The translations under genes and the position numbers were made by a program. From NCBI RefSeq assembly GCF_900078755.1, contig NZ_FKIH01000006.1: DNA of 64,000 bases; one strand, 5' to 3'. Positions 45,516-55,015 of the stretch are shown piece by piece. Source of the stretch: Ichthyocystis sparus (GTDB lineage: Bacteria; Pseudomonadota; Gammaproteobacteria; Burkholderiales; 2013Ark19i). The notes beneath the pieces were generated by a model. It made no database searches. It worked only from the letters and a program-made list of their open reading frames with translations, and was not told where the DNA came from. Position 1 is the stretch's first letter. Every line of letters starts with the position of its first letter.

Positions 45516-46922
45516 ATGTCAAGTGAGTTTCAGAAGGAGCTTTTTTTTCAAAGTAGTTTTTTGTCTAGTTTGGTTAACCAGCGTGTGGTGATCGTTGGTT
45601 TAGGTGCTTCTGGCTTATCCATGGTCAGATTCTTATATCCATACCTTAAGTCTATTATAATTATGGATAGTCGTTCTGAGCCTCCTTGTTATCATGAATG
45701 CAGATGTAAATTTCCTGAAGTGGCGGTGCAGTGTGGTTCCATATCCATTGATATTGATAGTGTTGATCTTGTATGTCTATCGCCTGGTGTAAGCCGTAAT
45801 AGCAATGAAATAAGAGCCATTATTGAAAGTGGTATTCCGGTTGTGGGGGATATAGAACTTTTTGCACAAATTAATCCTCAAAATTTTTCTAAAATTGTTG
45901 CAATTACGGGATCTAATGGAAAGTCAACTACCGTATCTTTGGTGTCCCATTTGCTCGAGTTTTTGAACTACAGCTGCGTTGCTGTAGGAAACATCGGTAA
46001 AACTGTTTTGGATTTTTATTTAGCACTGGAAAAATTATCTGACTGGCCAAACATTTTGGTGATAGAGCTGTCAAGCTTTCAGTTGGAAAATACATTTAGC
46101 CTACATAGTGATGTTAGTCTAATACTCAACATAGTGCCAGACCATATAGATTACCACGGTGATTTTTTATCATACGTAAATGCTAAGAGTAGAATTTACA
46201 ATCATTCGTCAAAACTTGTTGTTAATAGTGACGATAGCAATGTAGCAAAATTAGTACCGTATGATAGGCCAACTATTAGTTACTCCATATCTGATATTAC
46301 TAGCGATTTTACTGTAAGAAGCAATCGTGTTTTCTGCCACGGAAGGGAAGTTGGAGATTTGTCGTTATTTTCTCTTACTGGTTCTGTAAATTATTCCAAC
46401 CTGTTGGCATCATTATCTATTGGGTATGCATTATTTTGTGATGAAATTTTCAGTTCAGTTCCTGCTTGGTCTACCTTTGTTCCATTGCCGCATAGATTTA
46501 ATCATGTGTCTGTTTGTCAAGATGTTAATTTTTATAATGATTCAAAAGCAACTAACGTAGGTGCTACACTTGCGTCATTGCAGAATTTTAATGGGCGTGT
46601 CATCCTCTTGCTTGGGGGTGTTGCTAAAGGTCAAGATTTTTCTTCTCTACGCGATGCTGTTGCTTGTCGTGCCAGGATTGTTTTCGTATTTGGTCAAGAT
46701 GCTTTATGTATCATAAACGCTTTATGTGGTGTGGTGCCCATTGTACGTGTTAATGGGATTAGAGAGGCAGTAGACTCAGCATGGAAGTATTCTCTTCCAG
46801 GCGATACTATTTTGTTTGCTCCAGCATGCGCCAGTTTTGACCAGTTTTCGAGCTACGAGGATAGGGGGGCGTTTTTTTGTCAATGCGTTCATGTCTTATT
46901 AGGATCTCTTCTTTCTTCCTAG
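45516..46922 (+). CDS. murD: UDP-MurNAc-L-alanine:D-glutamate ligase MurD
   Basis: MurD adds D-glutamate to UDP-MurNAc-L-Ala. The 468 residues show VIVGLGASGLSMVRFL at the N-terminus, SPGVSRNS, P-loop AITGSNGKSTTVS, VGNIGKTVLD, IELSSFQLE, NIVPDHIDYHGD, PLPHRFNHV, YNDSKATNVGA, LLLGGVAKGQDF and the C-terminal FAPACASFDQF. All ligase motifs are in order. It lies between mraY and ftsW. Confidence 0.96.
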   Translation: MSSEFQKELFFQSSFLSSLVNQRVVIVGLGASGLSMVRFLYPYLKSIIIMDSRSEPPCYHECRCKFPEVAVQCGSISIDIDSVDLVCLSPGVSRNSNEIRAIIESGIPVVGDIELFAQINPQNFSKIVAITGSNGKSTTVSLVSHLLEFLNYSCVAVGNIGKTVLDFYLALEKLSDWPNILVIELSSFQLENTFSLHSDVSLILNIVPDHIDYHGDFLSYVNAKSRIYNHSSKLVVNSDDSNVAKLVPYDRPTISYSISDITSDFTVRSNRVFCHGREVGDLSLFSLTGSVNYSNLLASLSIGYALFCDEIFSSVPAWSTFVPLPHRFNHVSVCQDVNFYNDSKATNVGATLASLQNFNGRVILLLGGVAKGQDFSSLRDAVACRARIVFVFGQDALCIINALCGVVPIVRVNGIREAVDSAWKYSLPGDTILFAPACASFDQFSSYEDRGAFFCQCVHVLLGSLLSS

Positions 46923-46935
46923 ATGCGGGGTAGTT

Positions 46936-48093
46936 GTGGCACACCAGCAGAAAAATAGAGTTTTTCCTTCAGTACCAATCGATAGAACTCTTTTACTGGT
47001 AGTTTGCTCGTTGGCATTGTGGGGTTGGATTATGGTTTACTCCGCTAGCGTTTTTGTGGCCGATGCCGATACCAACGGTGCTAACCCGAACTACTATGGA
47101 GTACGTCATCTACTATACTTGGGTACCGCTACCTTAGCAGGTTTTTTGTCTTTTCATGTTCCATCCCGGTGGTGGCAAAAATCAGCCCCGATGCTCTTTT
47201 TCTTTGGACTCATCCTTATGGTGGTTGTATTGTTCCCCCATGTAGGGTATTCCGTAAATGGTGCTAGACGCTGGATACATATTAAGTTTTTGTCATTTCA
47301 GCCTTCAGAGATAATGAAATTGTTAGCAATATTCTATGCGGCTGATTACACAGTGCGCCGCGCTGCCATGATGTACAGCTTTAAGGCAGGTTTTTTGCCA
47401 ATGGTTATCGTTATGGTAGTTGTTGGTACTTTGCTCTTGAAGGAGCCTGATTTTGGTGCCTTTGTTGTTATTGTAGCTACGGCGATGGCCATTTTATTTT
47501 TAGGCGGAATAAATCCTCGAATTTTTGTAGTTTTGCTGGTTGTTCTAGCTATCTCATTTACATGCATAATCTTTTTTTCCCAGTATCGCCGTCAGCGATT
47601 GTTCAACTTTATTGATCCCTGGGCTGATGAGCTTGGCAAGGGATATCAGTTGGTACATGCACTAATTGCTTTTGGTAGGGGAGGTTTGTTTGGAACTGGG
47701 TTGGGTGGTTCTGTTGAGAAGCTATTTTATTTACCTGAAGCATATAGTGATTTTTTAGTGGCAGTAATTGCAGAGGAACTGGGTTTTACCGGGGTTTTGG
47801 TCTTGGTTTCGCTTATCGCTTTTCTTACCTATAGGGCATTGGACATCGGTTGGCAGGCTATAGCCTTAGGCCAGCCATTTTCTGGTTTGATGTCACAGGG
47901 AATAGGGGTATGGTTGGGCTTTCAAAGTGTTGTTAGTCTGGGAGTTAATATGGGACTCTTGCCCACTAAGGGACTAACTTTGCCTATGATGAGCTATGGT
48001 GGATCAGCCATACTGAGCAATGGTATTGCCCTAGGAATACTATTTCGTATTGACTGGGAGAATCGTTGTGTTATGAGGGGGATAGTGTTGTGA
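46936..48093 (+). CDS. ftsW: Septal peptidoglycan polymerase FtsW
   Basis: FtsW is the SEDS-family glycosyltransferase that builds septal glycan strands with FtsI. The 385 residues start at a GTG (46936, GGGG upstream) and have about ten hydrophobic segments. Seen: GARRWIHIKFLSFQPSEIMK, LLKEPDFGAFVV, GKGYQLVHALIAFGRGGLFG (with the catalytic-loop Glu in LPEAYSDFLVAVIAEELGF), and LTLPMMSYGGSA. It overlaps murG by four bases. Confidence 0.96.
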   Translation: MAHQQKNRVFPSVPIDRTLLLVVCSLALWGWIMVYSASVFVADADTNGANPNYYGVRHLLYLGTATLAGFLSFHVPSRWWQKSAPMLFFFGLILMVVVLFPHVGYSVNGARRWIHIKFLSFQPSEIMKLLAIFYAADYTVRRAAMMYSFKAGFLPMVIVMVVVGTLLLKEPDFGAFVVIVATAMAILFLGGINPRIFVVLLVVLAISFTCIIFFSQYRRQRLFNFIDPWADELGKGYQLVHALIAFGRGGLFGTGLGGSVEKLFYLPEAYSDFLVAVIAEELGFTGVLVLVSLIAFLTYRALDIGWQAIALGQPFSGLMSQGIGVWLGFQSVVSLGVNMGLLPTKGLTLPMMSYGGSAILSNGIALGILFRIDWENRCVMRGIVL

Positions 48094-49154
48094 GTTGCAT
48101 TTGCGTTATGGCTGGAGGTACTGGCGGTCATATATTCCCCGGCCTGGCATTGGCCACATCCTTTTTGCAAAAAGGAGAACAAGTATTTTGGTTAGGTAAC
48201 GATTCTGGAATGGAGCACTCGATTGTATTAGAAAAGCATATTCCATTTTTGTCAGTTAATTTTCATGCTGTTCGCCGCAGTGGGTTTTTGACCTGGATAA
48301 AATCGCCATTTACTTTATTTTTTGCCCTGCTTAGAACTTTAGTTTTTTTTTGGAGAATTCGTCCAGATTTGGTTTTTGGTACGGGCGGTTATGTGTGTTT
48401 CCCAGGGTATTTAGCTGCATTGTTATTGCGCATACCCATAGCTATTCATGAACAGAATGCAGTTTCTGGGCTGACTAACAGGTTCTTTTCTCCCTTTGCG
48501 CGACTTCGTTTTTGCGCTTTCCCGGAAGTGCTATCTAAAGGTTATCATGTTGGTAACCCTGTTAGACCTGAATTTTTAGATGAGCAGCCTCCATCCGTAC
48601 GATTTAGGGATCGAGAAGGACCTCTTCGTATATTAGTTTTAGGTGGATCTAAAGGTGCGGTTGTATTCAATGATGTATTGCCAGAAGCAGTTAATCTTAT
48701 TTCACTCGATGAAAGGCCGGTTATATACCATCAAACTGGGCACCACAGGCGACAGATGGTTCAGGATGCATATGGTGATTATGCCACCGTAACAGTATTT
48801 GAGTTTATGAGTAATATCATAGATGTCTATAGGGATGTTGATTTTGTTATATGTAGGGCTGGTGCTATGACGGTAACAGAACTTACAATTATAGGATTGC
48901 CAGCGCTTTTTATTCCTTACCCATATGCTGTTGATGATCACCAGATGATGAATGCACAGTTTTGTGTGTCTTGTGGATCTGCATATGCAGTGCGGCAAGA
49001 TCTTTTTACCGCCGAGTTTTTATTCAACTTTCTGTCATCTTTGACTAGAGACAAATGTTTGGAGATGGCAGAAAGAGCGTATTGCTTGTCAAAAACTCAA
49101 GCCACGCAAGATATTATTAGCAAGTGTTACCTAGATCTACTTCGTTCTAAGTAA
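48090..49154 (+). CDS. murG: Lipid II synthase MurG
   Basis: MurG adds GlcNAc to lipid I on the cytoplasmic face of the inner membrane. Start: GTG at 48090, sharing GTGA with the ftsW stop and preceded by GAGGGGG, giving 354 residues. Seen: MAGGTGGHIFPGLALA, GTGGYVCFPGYLAA, HEQNAVSGLTNRF, GNPVRPEF, LGGSKGA, HQTGHH, CRAGAMTVTEL and PYPYAVDDHQMMNA. A longer frame from 48066 adds residues that precede the family start. It is the last gene before the 374-base gap. Confidence 0.96.
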   Translation: MSCICVMAGGTGGHIFPGLALATSFLQKGEQVFWLGNDSGMEHSIVLEKHIPFLSVNFHAVRRSGFLTWIKSPFTLFFALLRTLVFFWRIRPDLVFGTGGYVCFPGYLAALLLRIPIAIHEQNAVSGLTNRFFSPFARLRFCAFPEVLSKGYHVGNPVRPEFLDEQPPSVRFRDREGPLRILVLGGSKGAVVFNDVLPEAVNLISLDERPVIYHQTGHHRRQMVQDAYGDYATVTVFEFMSNIIDVYRDVDFVICRAGAMTVTELTIIGLPALFIPYPYAVDDHQMMNAQFCVSCGSAYAVRQDLFTAEFLFNFLSSLTRDKCLEMAERAYCLSKTQATQDIISKCYLDLLRSK

Positions 49155-49224
49155 ACCAGGTATATTGGGGCGCTAAGTAGCATTGTTGCGGTTTTTTTTA
49201 TATAGCAGCTCTTTTTATGTTACT

Positions 49225-49258
49225 GACCTGTTAATTTGAGGGTAGTAGGTCGTTTTTT
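49225..49258 (+). terminator. Intrinsic terminator after murG
   Basis: GACCTGTTA (49225-49233) pairs with TAGTAGGTC (49243-49251) as a nine-bp stem with two G-U wobbles and a nine-base loop. G and then six T (49253-49258) follow at once. This is a standard rho-independent signal and would end transcripts coming from rsmH through murG. Confidence 0.65.
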
Positions 49259-49335
49259 ATAGGCACATAAGACCAAAATAATAAAAAAAAATGCTAACTT
49301 TTTTCTTTTTATCAAAGATAAAGTACGTAATCTTG

Positions 49336-49352
49336 TGGCATTATTCTTGCAA
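49336..49352 (+). promoter_or_regulatory. Sigma-54-like -24/-12 element before murC
   Basis: TGGCAT, then five bases, then TTGCAA: the GG (49337-49338) and GC (49349-49350) are exactly ten bases apart, the invariant sigma-54 spacing, and five of six bases match TGGCAC and the TTGCA box is complete. Transcription would start near 49362, about 165 bases before murC. A nearby TATACT could instead serve sigma-70, but has no -35 box at a good distance. Confidence 0.45.
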
Positions 49353-49528
49353 TCCACTGGGGGATATACTGATGAGATTGGAAAAATACATAGATGTTTG
49401 TTTCTACATAATTTTGTAAAAAAAGAAAAAATATCAAAATGGCTATGTTATTTAAATAATCTGCTTATTTTTTTATGTTTAGCTGAAATTTTAATGGTTC
49501 TGTACAATTTAGGTATTTGGTGGGGTGA

Positions 49529-50935
49529 ATGAAGAGAAAAATTGATCATATTCATTTTGTTGGTATTGGCGGTTCAGGTATGAGTGGAATAGCAGAGGTT
49601 TTGATTCAGTCAGGGTACAAAGTTTCTGGTTCCGATATTATTTCTTCTGCTACTACTGAACGTCTTTCACAACTAGGCGCGGATATTTTTATAGGACACA
49701 GCGCCAGTAACATATCGAGAGCTCAAGTTATAGTTCAGTCGTCTGCTATTGGAGACGACAATGTTGAGCTTGTTGAGGGACATAGGAAATCTATTCCCGT
49801 TATTCCTCGAGCCAAAATGTTAGCTGATTTGATGCGTCTTAAAAGAGGAATTGCTGTTGGAGGATCGCATGGAAAAACAACTACTACCAGTTTGATTGCT
49901 TCAATTTTGGATCACTCCGGCAAAGATCCTACTTATGTTATTGGAGGTTGCTTATTAGGATTTGAACATGGCTCCTCTTTAGGAAGAGGGGAATATATAG
50001 TAGTAGAGGCTGATGAATCTGATAAAACTTTTCTGCTGTTTAGCCCAGTTATTAATGTGGTTACAAATATTGATCTAGACCATATGCAAACCTACGATTA
50101 CGACCTCAATAATCTTAAGCAGGCTTTTCTAGAGTTCATAGAGAACATTCCATTTTATGGATTTTCCTTTTTGTGCAACGAGGATCCCAATATACGGAGT
50201 ATGCTAAAACACATTACAAGACCATTTTTTAAATATGGATTTTCTGCTGATAGCGACATAAGAGCTATCGATTGTAGCGTAGATTTTTCGAGTTCATCGT
50301 TTGTAGTGGAGCAAGATGGATTTTCTCCACTTGCCATTAAAACATCTTTGATTGGTGAACACAATATTCTTAATTGCCTGGCATCGATTGGTGTTTGCCG
50401 ACAGCTTGGTGTTTATGAAGACTATATTAGTGATGCGTTAGTTAATTTTTCTGGAGTTTCACGTAGATTTCAGCGTTGTGATGATGTTTGCCTATACGGA
50501 TGTTCTTGTAGCCTAGTAGATGATTATGGACATCACCCTTCAGAGATTGTTGTTACCACAAATGCTGTACGCCAAGTATTCAAAAATAGAAGGATTGTTT
50601 TAATCTTTCAGCCTCATAGATTTACTCGTACAAGAGATTTATTTAATCAATTTGTAGACACCTTATCTCATTTTGATGAGCTTATTTTGTTACCTGTATA
50701 TGCAGCTGGTGAAAAGAGTATAGATACCGAATGTTTATCTAAAAAGTTAGTTAAGTCCATAGCTACAAGAAATTCGCAGCTTAATCCTTACTTTGTAGAA
50801 GATATTAATGATGTTTGTGTTGTGCTTAAGGAAGTTATTAGAGACAAAGATGTAGTTATGATTATGGGAGCGGGATCTATAAGCGAATTGTTTCCTTTTA
50901 TTTTATCTGGACTGAGAAATGACAAAAAATCATGA
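49529..50935 (+). CDS. murC: UDP-MurNAc:L-alanine ligase MurC
   Basis: MurC adds L-alanine to UDP-MurNAc, the first peptide step. The 468 residues show IHFVGIGGSGMSGIAEVL, SGSDIISSATTERLSQLGA, P-loop VGGSHGKTTTTSLIA, EADESDKTFLL, NIDLDHM, LIGEHNILNCLASIGV, SRRFQR, VDDYGHHPSEI and FQPHRFTRT. The ATG has GGGG upstream. It leads the second half of the dcw cluster (murC-ddl-ftsQAZ) and overlaps ddl by 17 bases. Confidence 0.97.
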   Translation: MKRKIDHIHFVGIGGSGMSGIAEVLIQSGYKVSGSDIISSATTERLSQLGADIFIGHSASNISRAQVIVQSSAIGDDNVELVEGHRKSIPVIPRAKMLADLMRLKRGIAVGGSHGKTTTTSLIASILDHSGKDPTYVIGGCLLGFEHGSSLGRGEYIVVEADESDKTFLLFSPVINVVTNIDLDHMQTYDYDLNNLKQAFLEFIENIPFYGFSFLCNEDPNIRSMLKHITRPFFKYGFSADSDIRAIDCSVDFSSSSFVVEQDGFSPLAIKTSLIGEHNILNCLASIGVCRQLGVYEDYISDALVNFSGVSRRFQRCDDVCLYGCSCSLVDDYGHHPSEIVVTTNAVRQVFKNRRIVLIFQPHRFTRTRDLFNQFVDTLSHFDELILLPVYAAGEKSIDTECLSKKLVKSIATRNSQLNPYFVEDINDVCVVLKEVIRDKDVVMIMGAGSISELFPFILSGLRNDKKS

Positions 50936-51857
50936 TTTATTATTTCGTTCTAAACAGTTGGGATATATTGCTGTTTTAGTTGGAGGGGACTCACATGAAA
51001 AAGAAATTTCACTGATGAGCCTTGATTCTGTAACGTCTGCTATGCGCTCATTAAATATGTCGTTTGATGTGATAGATATAGGAACGGATGAAGTTTTTAA
51101 TATAAAGAAAAAAGGTTTTTCTAGATCCTTGATTTTAGCTCATGGAAAAAATGGTGAGGATGGTCGCATACAAGGATTGCTAGATTTAATGGGGATTCCG
51201 TACTCTGGATCGGGTGCTCTAGCTGCTACTCAAGGATTTAATAAGTGGATTAGCAAATTGGTTTGGAAAAGCTGTGGCTTGCTTGTTCCTAAAGGTAGAG
51301 TAGTTTCAACCTATGAGGAGTGCAAAGATTTTTTCCACGATATGTGCACCAGACTTGTTCTAAAGCCTATGCGAGGTGGTTCTACCAAGGGGGTGTTTAT
51401 TATTGATGATGAATCAGATTTGAGAAATGCATATGAAAATTCTAAGCGATTTGATTCCTTACTAGTATTAGAGGAGTTTATTACTGGGGATGAGATTACC
51501 TGTGGTATTTATGACGGTGATGCATTACCAGTGATACGTATTGAATATCCAGGAATAGTTTACGATTTCCATGAAAAGTATTTCGGTACAGGTACTAAGT
51601 ACCATTGTCCTTCCGGGCTTGCTGATTGTATAGACAAGGAATGTAAGTCTATTACAATTACCGCAGCGAGAGCATTAGGTTGCCACTTTTGGGGTCGCGT
51701 AGATGCTATCGTTAATAAAGGAAAGGTTTACGTTTTGGAGATGAATATTGTGCCAGGATTGACCAAGCATTCTTTGTATCCCATGTTATTGCGTGCTGCA
51801 AATATTTCATTTGAGGAGTTTTTAGTTACTCTGTTGGAGAATTGTCGTGTGGGATAG
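50919..51857 (+). CDS. ddl: D-alanine-D-alanine ligase
   Basis: Ddl joins two D-alanines for the peptidoglycan stem, feeding MurF. The 312-residue ATP-grasp protein shows VLVGGDSHEKEISLMSLDSV (Glu for the first D-Ala), HGKNGEDGRIQGLLDLMGIPYSGSG, KPMRGGSTKGVF, LVLEEFITGDEITCGIY, FGTGTKYHCPS and RVDAIVNKGKVYVLEMNIVPGLTKHS. It is likely the DdlB type by position. It overlaps murC by 17 and ftsQ by 11 bases. Confidence 0.95.
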   Translation: MTKNHDLLFRSKQLGYIAVLVGGDSHEKEISLMSLDSVTSAMRSLNMSFDVIDIGTDEVFNIKKKGFSRSLILAHGKNGEDGRIQGLLDLMGIPYSGSGALAATQGFNKWISKLVWKSCGLLVPKGRVVSTYEECKDFFHDMCTRLVLKPMRGGSTKGVFIIDDESDLRNAYENSKRFDSLLVLEEFITGDEITCGIYDGDALPVIRIEYPGIVYDFHEKYFGTGTKYHCPSGLADCIDKECKSITITAARALGCHFWGRVDAIVNKGKVYVLEMNIVPGLTKHSLYPMLLRAANISFEEFLVTLLENCRVG

Positions 51858-52596
51858 GCCTTCTTGGCTAAATCAAATTTCTGCCATATTGATTATTTTG
51901 AGCTTGCTTACATATTTGACCGCAGCATGGTCATGGGTAAAGCATCAGCCATCTTTTTCTATTAGTCAGGTATTTATTCAAGGATATTGGCACCATATTG
52001 ATTTGCAGCAACTTAAAGAGATAGCAGCCAATTCAGTTTACGGCAATTTTTTTGCTGTAAATTTGGATCATTTGCGATGTTCATTTGAATTAATACCATG
52101 GGTTTCACATGTTACCGTTAAACGTATGTGGCCATGGAAGATTTTTATAGTTCTTTCCGAATATATACCCGATGCTAGATGGGGAAAAGATTACTTGCTA
52201 AGCAGAGATGGTGTTTTGTTTTCTGGTACTGTTGAGGGTGATTTGCCAGTTCTTGTAGGACCTGAAGGTACTCATCAAGAAATGCTTAAAGCATATAACC
52301 AGTTAGAAGAAATTCTAGAGCCTGTAGATTTATATATAAGCAAGATTTATTTATCTCCCACATATTCTTGGGATGTTTTCCTTAAGAATGGTACTGTTTT
52401 ACATGTTGGGTCAGATTTTAAACAGGATCCAGCGATTGTTAGGGTGAAGCGTTTTGTTGAGAGCTATAAAGTTATTAAGGTTGACAAAAACAAAATTAAG
52501 TCCGTTGATCTGCGCTACCCAAATGGGTTTGCTGTGCATTTTAATAAGGGGTCTGAAATAACAGGGAGAATATTGTTAAAAAGGGGCTACGGATGA
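51847..52596 (+). CDS. ftsQ: Cell division protein FtsQ
   Basis: FtsQ is a bitopic protein that links early and late division proteins. It starts at GTG 51847 inside ddl and has 249 residues: a membrane helix (about 12-28), a POTRA domain beginning FSISQVFIQGYWHHI, and a beta domain with PWVSHVTVKRMWPWKIFIVLSEY and LRYPNGFAVHF. Sequence and the place between ddl and ftsA agree. Its stop overlaps the ftsA start (ATGA). Confidence 0.93.
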   Translation: MWDRPSWLNQISAILIILSLLTYLTAAWSWVKHQPSFSISQVFIQGYWHHIDLQQLKEIAANSVYGNFFAVNLDHLRCSFELIPWVSHVTVKRMWPWKIFIVLSEYIPDARWGKDYLLSRDGVLFSGTVEGDLPVLVGPEGTHQEMLKAYNQLEEILEPVDLYISKIYLSPTYSWDVFLKNGTVLHVGSDFKQDPAIVRVKRFVESYKVIKVDKNKIKSVDLRYPNGFAVHFNKGSEITGRILLKRGYG

Positions 52597-53831
52597 GTCG
52601 TAATCGTGAAGGGAACAATATTGTTGTTGGCCTTGACATAGGTACGTCTAAGGTAGCATGTGCCATAGCTGAGATATCATCCGTTGATTCTTCCCCTAGC
52701 ATTATTGGATTCAGTCAGCGTCCTTCTAGAGGTTTGAAAAAAGGAGTCGTTGTAAATATAGAATCAACAGTTCATACCATCCAGCAAGTAATTAAGGATG
52801 CTAAGAATATGGCTAACGTCCAAGTATCTTTTTTATGTGCCGGAATTACTGGTAGCCATATTCGTGGCATGAACTCCCACGGAATGGTTGCTATTAAAGA
52901 TCGGGAAGTTAAACTAGGTGATATTGAAAGAGTTATTGAGACTGCTAGGGCCGTTCTTATACCTGCCGATCAGGATGTTTTACATATTCTCACCCAGGAG
53001 TTTACAGTTGATGGTCAAAGTGGCGTAAAAGATCCTCTTGGCATGAGTGGTGTGCGTCTTGAAGTTAATGTTCACATTATTTCCGGTGCTATTTCAGCTG
53101 CCCAGAATATTATAAAATGTGTTCGTCGTTGCAACTTGGATATAGAAGATCTGGTTGTTCAACCACTGGCATCAAGCCAGTCAATATTAACTCCTGATGA
53201 GAAGGATCTTGGAGTTTGTGTAATAGATATTGGTGATGGTACAACCGATCTGATGGTCTTTGTTGGCGGTGCTGTGAAGTATACTTCAGTTATTCCTATT
53301 GCTGGTAGCCAGGTCACTAGTGATATCGCTATAGCCTTGCATACGCCGATGAAAGATGCTGAATTAATAAAGTGTCAATATGGATGTGCTGTACGTGAGT
53401 TGGTTTCGGATGAAGAACAAATTTCTGTGCCTGGTATTGGAGATAGGGCTGATAAGTGTTTTTCTGCAGCTGTTCTTGCAGATGTAATACAGCCTCGACT
53501 AGAAGAGTTATTCGAGCTTATTCGAGATGAATTGGTATATCATGGATTTGACGATGTTTTGTCGTCTGGTATTGTGATTACAGGTGGGACAGCTGAAATG
53601 TCAGGTATTGAAGTTTTGGCAGAAAGAATTTTTAGGGTTCCTGTCAGGACTGGACGTCCAAGGTATAGCGGGCCATTATCTGAGAATATATGTACTCCTT
53701 CATTGTCTACTCTTTACGGGTTATTGATGGAAGCACGTGATCAAAGTTATGGAGAACAAAACTTACCAAAGAAGGCGTCTATTTTTGATTTTTTTTCAGG
53801 CATACATAGTTGGTTTAAGGAAAATTTTTAG
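52593..53831 (+). CDS. ftsA: Cell division protein FtsA
   Basis: FtsA is an actin-like protein that anchors FtsZ to the membrane. The 412 residues carry VVGLDIGTSKVACAIAEI (phosphate 1), the SHS2/1C insertion, VIDIGDGTTDLMVF (phosphate 2), VITGGTAEMSG (adenosine) and a C-terminal amphipathic membrane anchor with Phe/Trp (SIFDFFSGIHSWFKENF). It overlaps ftsQ by four bases and lies 23 bases before ftsZ. Confidence 0.97.
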   Translation: MSRNREGNNIVVGLDIGTSKVACAIAEISSVDSSPSIIGFSQRPSRGLKKGVVVNIESTVHTIQQVIKDAKNMANVQVSFLCAGITGSHIRGMNSHGMVAIKDREVKLGDIERVIETARAVLIPADQDVLHILTQEFTVDGQSGVKDPLGMSGVRLEVNVHIISGAISAAQNIIKCVRRCNLDIEDLVVQPLASSQSILTPDEKDLGVCVIDIGDGTTDLMVFVGGAVKYTSVIPIAGSQVTSDIAIALHTPMKDAELIKCQYGCAVRELVSDEEQISVPGIGDRADKCFSAAVLADVIQPRLEELFELIRDELVYHGFDDVLSSGIVITGGTAEMSGIEVLAERIFRVPVRTGRPRYSGPLSENICTPSLSTLYGLLMEARDQSYGEQNLPKKASIFDFFSGIHSWFKENF

Positions 53832-53854
53832 GGATATTTGTCCCGGAGGAAGAA

Positions 53855-55012
53855 ATGGTTTACTTGGAAGAGAAAAGGGATAATACCATTATTCGTGTGA
53901 TTGGTGTTGGTGGCGCGGGTGGTAATGCGGTAAGCCATATGATTCAGCAAGGGATACAAGGCGTGGATTTTATTTGTGCTAATACTGATGCTCAAGTTTT
54001 GTCTCGTACAGGGGCTCGTATTTTGATCCAATTGGGTGAAACAGGATTAGGTGCAGGTGCCAATCCTACCGTGGGAAGAGATGCTGCCTTAAGTGATCGG
54101 GAGAGGATAGCCGATGCCATTCGCGGGGCGAATATGGTTTTTGTTACGGCTGGCATGGGTGGTGGGACTGGTACGGGTGCTGCTCCTGTAATTGCTGAAG
54201 TTGCTAAGGAAATGGGAATACTTACTGTTGGGGTTGTAACCAAGCCATTTGATTTTGAGGGTATAAAGCGCATGCGTGTAGCTTCCGAAGGTATCGATGA
54301 GCTATCTTCGTGTGTTGACTCTATGATTGTTGTTTTGAATGAGCGACTTCAGGAGGTGTTGGGCGAAGATATCACGCAGAAGGAGGCGTTTAGGGCAGCT
54401 GACTCTATATTGTGTAACGCTGTTGCAGGTATTGCTGAGATTATTAATTCTCCAGGAATGATCAATGTAGATTTTCAGGATGTTTGTACTGTAATGAGCG
54501 AAAACGGGCGCGCTATGATGGGCTCGTCAATTGCTTCTGGACCAGATAGAGCTAGGGTGGCAGCGGATAAGGCCATCGCTTGCCCTCTATTAGAGGGTAT
54601 CAATCTGTCTGGTGCTCGTGGATTGCTTGTGAATATTACCGCTTCTGAGTTGTCACTGAAGCTGAGAGAGCCGAAAGAAGTTATGAATATTATACGCTCC
54701 TATGCGGCTGATGATGCGACAATCATATATGGTGCAGTTTATGATAACGATATAGGGGAGAATCTGCGTGTGACAGTGGTTGCTACCGGATTATCAGAAG
54801 TTCCTGTTGTCGTTGAGAACAGTCATTTTGAGAGGAAACAGTCCCTACCACTTTCATCTACCGGCCAAATTGATTATGACACCTTTGATACCCCAGCCGT
54901 GATTCGTAGACGATCCAGGACAACAATGTCAGGATCTTTGCATGATAAGTCTGGTCGTGGTGGTGTGGAGGTGCTAGATATTCCCTCTTTCTTAAGAAGG
55001 TCTGTTGATTGA
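53855..55012 (+). CDS. ftsZ: Cell division protein FtsZ
   Basis: FtsZ is the tubulin-like GTPase that forms the division ring. The 385 residues include VIGVGGAGGNAVSHM, the tubulin signature GMGGGTGTGAAP (about 100-111), NADA-type GEDITQKEAFRAAD region with catalytic Asp, a short linker and the C-terminal peptide LDIPSFLRRSVD that binds FtsA and other partners. CCCGGAGG lies upstream of the ATG. The next gene, bioC, begins three bases after the stop. Confidence 0.97.
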   Translation: MVYLEEKRDNTIIRVIGVGGAGGNAVSHMIQQGIQGVDFICANTDAQVLSRTGARILIQLGETGLGAGANPTVGRDAALSDRERIADAIRGANMVFVTAGMGGGTGTGAAPVIAEVAKEMGILTVGVVTKPFDFEGIKRMRVASEGIDELSSCVDSMIVVLNERLQEVLGEDITQKEAFRAADSILCNAVAGIAEIINSPGMINVDFQDVCTVMSENGRAMMGSSIASGPDRARVAADKAIACPLLEGINLSGARGLLVNITASELSLKLREPKEVMNIIRSYAADDATIIYGAVYDNDIGENLRVTVVATGLSEVPVVVENSHFERKQSLPLSSTGQIDYDTFDTPAVIRRRSRTTMSGSLHDKSGRGGVEVLDIPSFLRRSVD

Positions 55013-55015
55013 GAA

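Larger units (their letters stand above)
49155..49528. other. 374-base AT-rich gap inside the dcw cluster
   Basis: murG and murC are normally adjacent or overlapping; here 374 bases lie between. The stretch holds a T8 run at 49193-49200, an intrinsic terminator (49225-49258), A/T-rich tracts (49280-49320), a sigma-54-like element (49336-49352) with a TATACT at 49365-49370, and a leader of about 165 bases. A small frame at 49335-49532 could encode a membrane peptide, but overlaps the promoter-like element. Confidence 0.7.

Noticed and set aside
49335..49532. Small frame (65 codons, GTG start) with one hydrophobic segment, ending in ATGA overlap with murC
   Set aside because: The start lies inside the promoter-like element, the base composition is that of the AT-rich gap, and there is no ribosome site. 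It remains possible but unsupported.
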